Of a stretch of DNA of 11,668 nucleotides, positions 9,011-11,668 are shown piece after piece. Source of the stretch: Gammaproteobacteria bacterium (GTDB lineage: Bacteria; Pseudomonadota; Gammaproteobacteria; Xanthomonadales; Xanthomonadaceae); contig JAPLSI010000266.1 of the NCBI GenBank assembly GCA_026398715.1, positions 1 to 11,668 of the forward strand, in the 5' to 3' direction. Position 1 is the stretch's first letter; each line of letters begins with the position of its first letter. The notes beneath the pieces are model-generated. The model had not been told where the DNA came from, did not search any database, and worked only from the letters and a program-made list of their open reading frames with translations. The translations under genes were made by a program, and so were the position numbers.

Positions 9011-9292
9011 GTGAGCGAACTCCAATTCGAGTGGGACGAACGAAAGGCTACGGCCAATTTCAAGAAGCATGGCGTCGGCTTTGAAGAGGCAAAATCGGTC
9101 TTCTCCGACGATCGAGCCAAGCTGATAGACGACCCGGATCACTCCGAATCAGAGCCACGCTTCGTATTGCTCGGACTGAGCGCCAAGCTACGGCTTGTGC
9201 TGGTTTGCCATTGCTACCGCAGCAAGGAAAATGTGATTCGCATTATTTCCGCAAGAAAAGCCACCGCTACTGAAACAACGTCCTACCCCTAG
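9011..9292 (+). CDS. brnT: BrnT family ribonuclease toxin
   Basis: 93 residues. The N-terminal FEWDERKATANFKKHGVGF (6-24) with EEAKSVF and the C-terminal IRIISARKATATE (76-88) are the hallmark ends of the BrnT family. BrnT is the toxin of a type II toxin-antitoxin system; it has a RelE-like fold and cleaves RNA to slow growth. Translation starts at GTG (9011). No in-frame ATG lies upstream before the stop codon at 8984, and no good Shine-Dalgarno precedes it, so toxin translation is probably weak. The antitoxin gene follows 7 nt later, the toxin-first order typical of brnTA. The pair is lower in GC than its neighbours (9361-9420 in the adjacent antitoxin gene: 27 G/C of 60), suggesting acquisition. 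No frame break or missing motif is apparent, so it is probably functional. Confidence 0.93.
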   Translation: MSELQFEWDERKATANFKKHGVGFEEAKSVFSDDRAKLIDDPDHSESEPRFVLLGLSAKLRLVLVCHCYRSKENVIRIISARKATATETTSYP

Positions 9293-9299
9293 GTGCCCC

Positions 9300-9509
9300 A
9301 TGCGCAAAGAATATGATTTCTCCACTGCCAAGAAGAACCCATACGCTGCCCAGCTCAAGAAGCAGATCACGATCAGGCTGGATGAAGAATCCATTACCTA
9401 CTTCAAATCCGTGTCAGACAAGGTCGGCATTCCCTATCAGAGTCTGATCAATCTGTATTTGCGCGACTGCGCAGCGTCGCAGCGGAAGTTGAATCTCAGC
9501 TGGAAATAG
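9300..9509 (+). CDS. brnA: BrnA family antitoxin
   Basis: 69 residues. The N-terminus MRKEYDFSTAKKNPYA and the block QITIRLDEESITYFKSVSD (22-40) followed by GIPYQSLINLYLRDCA (43-58) are typical of BrnA antitoxins. The QITIRLD strand plus two helices resembles the ribbon-helix-helix fold used for DNA binding. BrnA binds and neutralises BrnT and represses the operon promoter. The ATG lies 7 nt after the brnT stop codon. An AGG at 9291-9293 within that junction is the only SD-like sequence, so translational coupling is likely. It ends 25 nt before the convergent nadE stop, with no clear terminator between. The low GC (45 % over 9361-9420) contrasts with about 67 % in bamD (8041-8100). Confidence 0.94.
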   Translation: MRKEYDFSTAKKNPYAAQLKKQITIRLDEESITYFKSVSDKVGIPYQSLINLYLRDCAASQRKLNLSWK

Positions 9510-9534
9510 CGCTCGCAACTTCCCGGGCGTGAGA

Positions 9535-11166
9535 TTAGTCGGCGTAGCCAGAGGTGATGGGGTAGCGCCGTTCGCGGCCAAACGCACGGCGCGAAAGTTT
9601 AGGCCCCGGCGCCGACTGCCGCCGCTTCCACTCGCTGAATTTCACGAGTCGCAGGATTCGCTTGACGGTGGCGGGATCGAAACCATCGGCGATGATTTCT
9701 GCCGGCGAGCGTTCCTGGTCCACATAGCGAGACAGGATGCCGTCGAGAATGTCGTAGGGCGGCAGTGAATCCTGGTCGGTCTGGTTTTCGCGCAGTTCCG
9801 CAGAAGGCGCGCGGGTGATGACGCCTTCCGGAATGACTGGCCCGCCCGCCTGCCTGTTGCGCCAGATGCACAGGTCGTACACCTCAGTCTTGTACAGGTC
9901 CTTGATGGGCGCGAAGCCGCCGCACATGTCGCCGTAGATCGTCGCGTAGCCGACGGCGTATTCGCTCTTGTTGCCGGTGGTCAGCAGCAGGCCGCCGAAC
10001 TTGTTCGACAGGGCCATCAGCAAGGCGCCGCGGGTGCGCGACTGCAGGTTCTCTTCGGCCACGTCGCTTGCCTTGCCCGCGAACAGGGGCGACAAGGCCG
10101 ACAGGTAGCCTTCGAAGGGGGCAGCAATCGGAATGGTTTCCAGACGCACGCCCAAAGTGCGTGCCTGGTCGGAGGCCAGGTCGTTGCTGATGTCGGCGGT
10201 ATAACGCGACGGCAGGCGAATGGCCGTGACATTTTCAGGACCCAGCGCCTCGGCTGCCAGCGCCATCACCAGCGCCGAATCCACGCCGCCCGATGCGCCC
10301 AGCCACACGCTCTTGAAGCCATTCTTGCCGCAGTAATCGCGGATGCCGCGCACGATGGCATGCCAGGCCAGCGCCTCGTGGCACTCGTCGTCGCGGGTCG
10401 GCCACTGCACGCGCGAAAACTTGCGCGTGTCGGCATCGTAGTCCGCCACCAGCATGGCGTCGGCGAAGGCAGCCGCCGCCGGATGCACGAACCCATCACC
10501 GTCGGCGAGGTCCGACGCACCGTCGAATACCAGTTCGTCCTGCCCGCCCACCGCATTCAAATAGGCAATGCCCAGGCCCGATTCGCGCACGCGGTCGGCC
10601 AGCAGCGAGTCGCGTTGCGCCGACTTGTCGCGTTCGAACGGGGATGCGTTCGGCACGATCAGCAATTGCGCGCCCAAGGCCACGGTGTTGGCGATGGGCT
10701 CGGCGAACCAGAGGTCCTCGCAGATCACCAGGCCGACCGTCACATCCTTCACCCGGAAGATGCAGGGGTCGGTGTCGGCGCTGAAGTAACGGCGCTCGTC
10801 GAACACCGCGTAATTGGGCAGTTCGCGCTTGTGGTAGGTCTGCTCGATCACACCGTCGCGCAGCACAGAGGCAGCGTTGAAGACGATCGGCCCGACCGGC
10901 TGCGGCCAGCCGACGACGGCAACGATGCCGTGCACCCGCGAGGCGACGCAGGCGATAGCTGCTTCGCAATCGGCCAAGAAGGCGGGCCGCAACAACAGGT
11001 CTTCGGGCGGATAGCCCGACACCGTCAACTCCGGAAACAGCACCAGGTCGGCGCCGTGCACATCGCGCGCTTCGTTGAGAAGCGCAACAATCCGCTCCGC
11101 ATTGCCCGCCACGTCCCCGACCGGAAAGTCGAACTGGGCCAGCGCAATGCGAATCGAATCAGCCAT
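9535..11166 (-). CDS. nadE: Glutamine-dependent NAD+ synthetase (nitrilase-type amidase fused to NAD synthase)
   Basis: 543 residues. It catalyses the last step of NAD+ biosynthesis: nicotinate adenine dinucleotide plus ATP and glutamine give NAD+, AMP, PPi and glutamate. The N-terminal domain (about 1-250) is a carbon-nitrogen hydrolase with the triad Glu46 (LVLFPE), Lys113 (YHKRELPN) and Cys149 (VICEDLW), which releases ammonia from glutamine. The C-terminal ATP-pyrophosphatase domain has the P-loop ASGGVDSA (291-298), LLTTGNKSEYAVGYAT (394-409) and GDMCGGFAPIKDLYKTEVY. All key residues are present, so it should use glutamine directly. The start ATG lies 9 nt after the sucD stop codon on the same strand. 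No strong SD is visible, suggesting coupling to sucD. It is convergent with brnA. Confidence 0.97.
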   Translation of the reverse strand: MADSIRIALAQFDFPVGDVAGNAERIVALLNEARDVHGADLVLFPELTVSGYPPEDLLLRPAFLADCEAAIACVASRVHGIVAVVGWPQPVGPIVFNAASVLRDGVIEQTYHKRELPNYAVFDERRYFSADTDPCIFRVKDVTVGLVICEDLWFAEPIANTVALGAQLLIVPNASPFERDKSAQRDSLLADRVRESGLGIAYLNAVGGQDELVFDGASDLADGDGFVHPAAAAFADAMLVADYDADTRKFSRVQWPTRDDECHEALAWHAIVRGIRDYCGKNGFKSVWLGASGGVDSALVMALAAEALGPENVTAIRLPSRYTADISNDLASDQARTLGVRLETIPIAAPFEGYLSALSPLFAGKASDVAEENLQSRTRGALLMALSNKFGGLLLTTGNKSEYAVGYATIYGDMCGGFAPIKDLYKTEVYDLCIWRNRQAGGPVIPEGVITRAPSAELRENQTDQDSLPPYDILDGILSRYVDQERSPAEIIADGFDPATVKRILRLVKFSEWKRRQSAPGPKLSRRAFGRERRYPITSGYAD

Positions 11167-11175
11167 GCATGTGGA

Positions 11176-11668
11176 TCAGTGCTTGGCTTTCAGGCGGGCG
11201 GCAATGGCCTTGCCCAGGTCGCCCGGCGAACGCACCGTGGTGACACCAGCCGCTTCCAGCGCTTCGAACTTGCCCTTCGCCGTGCCCTTGCCACCGGACG
11301 CGATCGCACCGGCATGGCCCATGCGCTTGCCTTCCGGGGCGCTGGCGCCGGCGATGAAGCCGACCACGGGTTTGGTCACGTATTCGGCGATGAACTCAGC
11401 CGCTTCCTCTTCCGCGCTGCCGCCAATCTCGCCGACCATGATGATGCCTTCGGTCTGCTCGTCGTCCTGGAACAAACGCAGGCAGTCGATGAAGTTCATG
11501 CCCTGCATCGGGTCGCCGCCAATACCAATCACCGTGCTCTGGCCGAGGCCGGCGTCGGTGGTCTGCTTCACGGCTTCATAGGTCAGCGTGCCGCTGCGCG
11601 ACACGATCGCGATCTTGCCCGGCATATGGATGTGGCCCGGCATGATGCCGATCTTGCACTCGCCGGGG
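11176..11668 (-). CDS. sucD: Succinyl-CoA synthetase alpha subunit, C-terminal half (5' end outside window)
   Basis: 163 residues of the carboxyl end are visible; the family is about 290 residues, and the frame stays open to the right edge ([18 protein letters not shown]...). Motifs: [54 protein letters not shown]. The phosphorylated active-site histidine is in GHAGAI, its codon at 11316-11314. With SucB's product succinyl-CoA, SucCD makes succinate and ATP or GTP in the TCA cycle. The N-terminal CoA-binding Rossmann domain and probably sucC lie beyond the window. The TGA stop is 9 nt before nadE on the same strand, so a sucCD-nadE transcript is likely. An ATG at 11643 is internal and not the true start. 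Confidence 0.97.
   Translation of the reverse strand, partial: PGECKIGIMPGHIHMPGKIAIVSRSGTLTYEAVKQTTDAGLGQSTVIGIGGDPMQGMNFIDCLRLFQDDEQTEGIIMVGEIGGSAEEEAAEFIAEYVTKPVVGFIAGASAPEGKRMGHAGAIASGGKGTAKGKFEALEAAGVTTVRSPGDLGKAIAARLKAKH

Noticed and set aside
9510..9534. Terminator between brnA and nadE
   Set aside because: Only an interrupted CTC/GAG pairing is visible in 25 nt, with no T-run.

Overview
The window looks like a chromosomal segment of a GC-rich betaproteobacterium, probably Burkholderiales and possibly Alcaligenaceae-like. The basis is the high-GC codon use, the gene content and the order bamD / rluD-pgeF-clpB. Family-level placement is an inference from memory of gene order, not a measured match. 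Most of it is conserved housekeeping DNA. Two stretches stand out: a 570-nt hairpin-rich gap beside clpB, and a small lower-GC toxin-antitoxin pair.

Layout, left to right. (1) 1-617, minus: the N-terminal third of a YheS-type ABC-F ATPase, cut by the window edge. (2) 653-2338, plus: a YbaL/Kef-family cation:proton antiporter with a C-terminal nucleotide-binding domain, divergent from yheS by 35 nt. (3) 2339-2908: no recognisable gene, but consecutive perfect hairpins and a long imperfect inverted repeat ending 2 nt before the clpB stop codon. (4) 7409-2909, minus: rluD (23S rRNA pseudouridine synthase), pgeF (peptidoglycan editing factor) and clpB (disaggregase). clpB has its own sigma-32 heat-shock promoter in the 114-nt pgeF-clpB gap and a conserved internal GTG start with a ribosome-binding site. 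(5) 7460-8308, plus: bamD, the outer-membrane assembly lipoprotein, divergent from rluD by 50 nt. (6) 8885-8364, minus: a Blc-like lipocalin. (7) 9011-9509, plus: a brnT-brnA toxin-antitoxin operon preceded by three 11-bp-period direct repeats that look like the BrnA operator. (8) 11166-9535, minus: nadE, glutamine-dependent NAD+ synthetase. (9) 11668-11176, minus: the C-terminal half of sucD, succinyl-CoA synthetase alpha subunit, 9 nt upstream of nadE and probably co-transcribed with it.

Together the genes cover protein quality control (clpB), envelope biogenesis and integrity (bamD, pgeF, lipocalin, Kef-type antiporter), ribosome function (rluD, yheS) and central metabolism (sucD, nadE). 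brnTA is the only clearly accessory module. The best candidate for something undescribed is the structured intergenic region at about 2620-2906. Its function cannot be decided from one sequence. I saw no CRISPR, phage, insertion-sequence or tRNA/rRNA genes.
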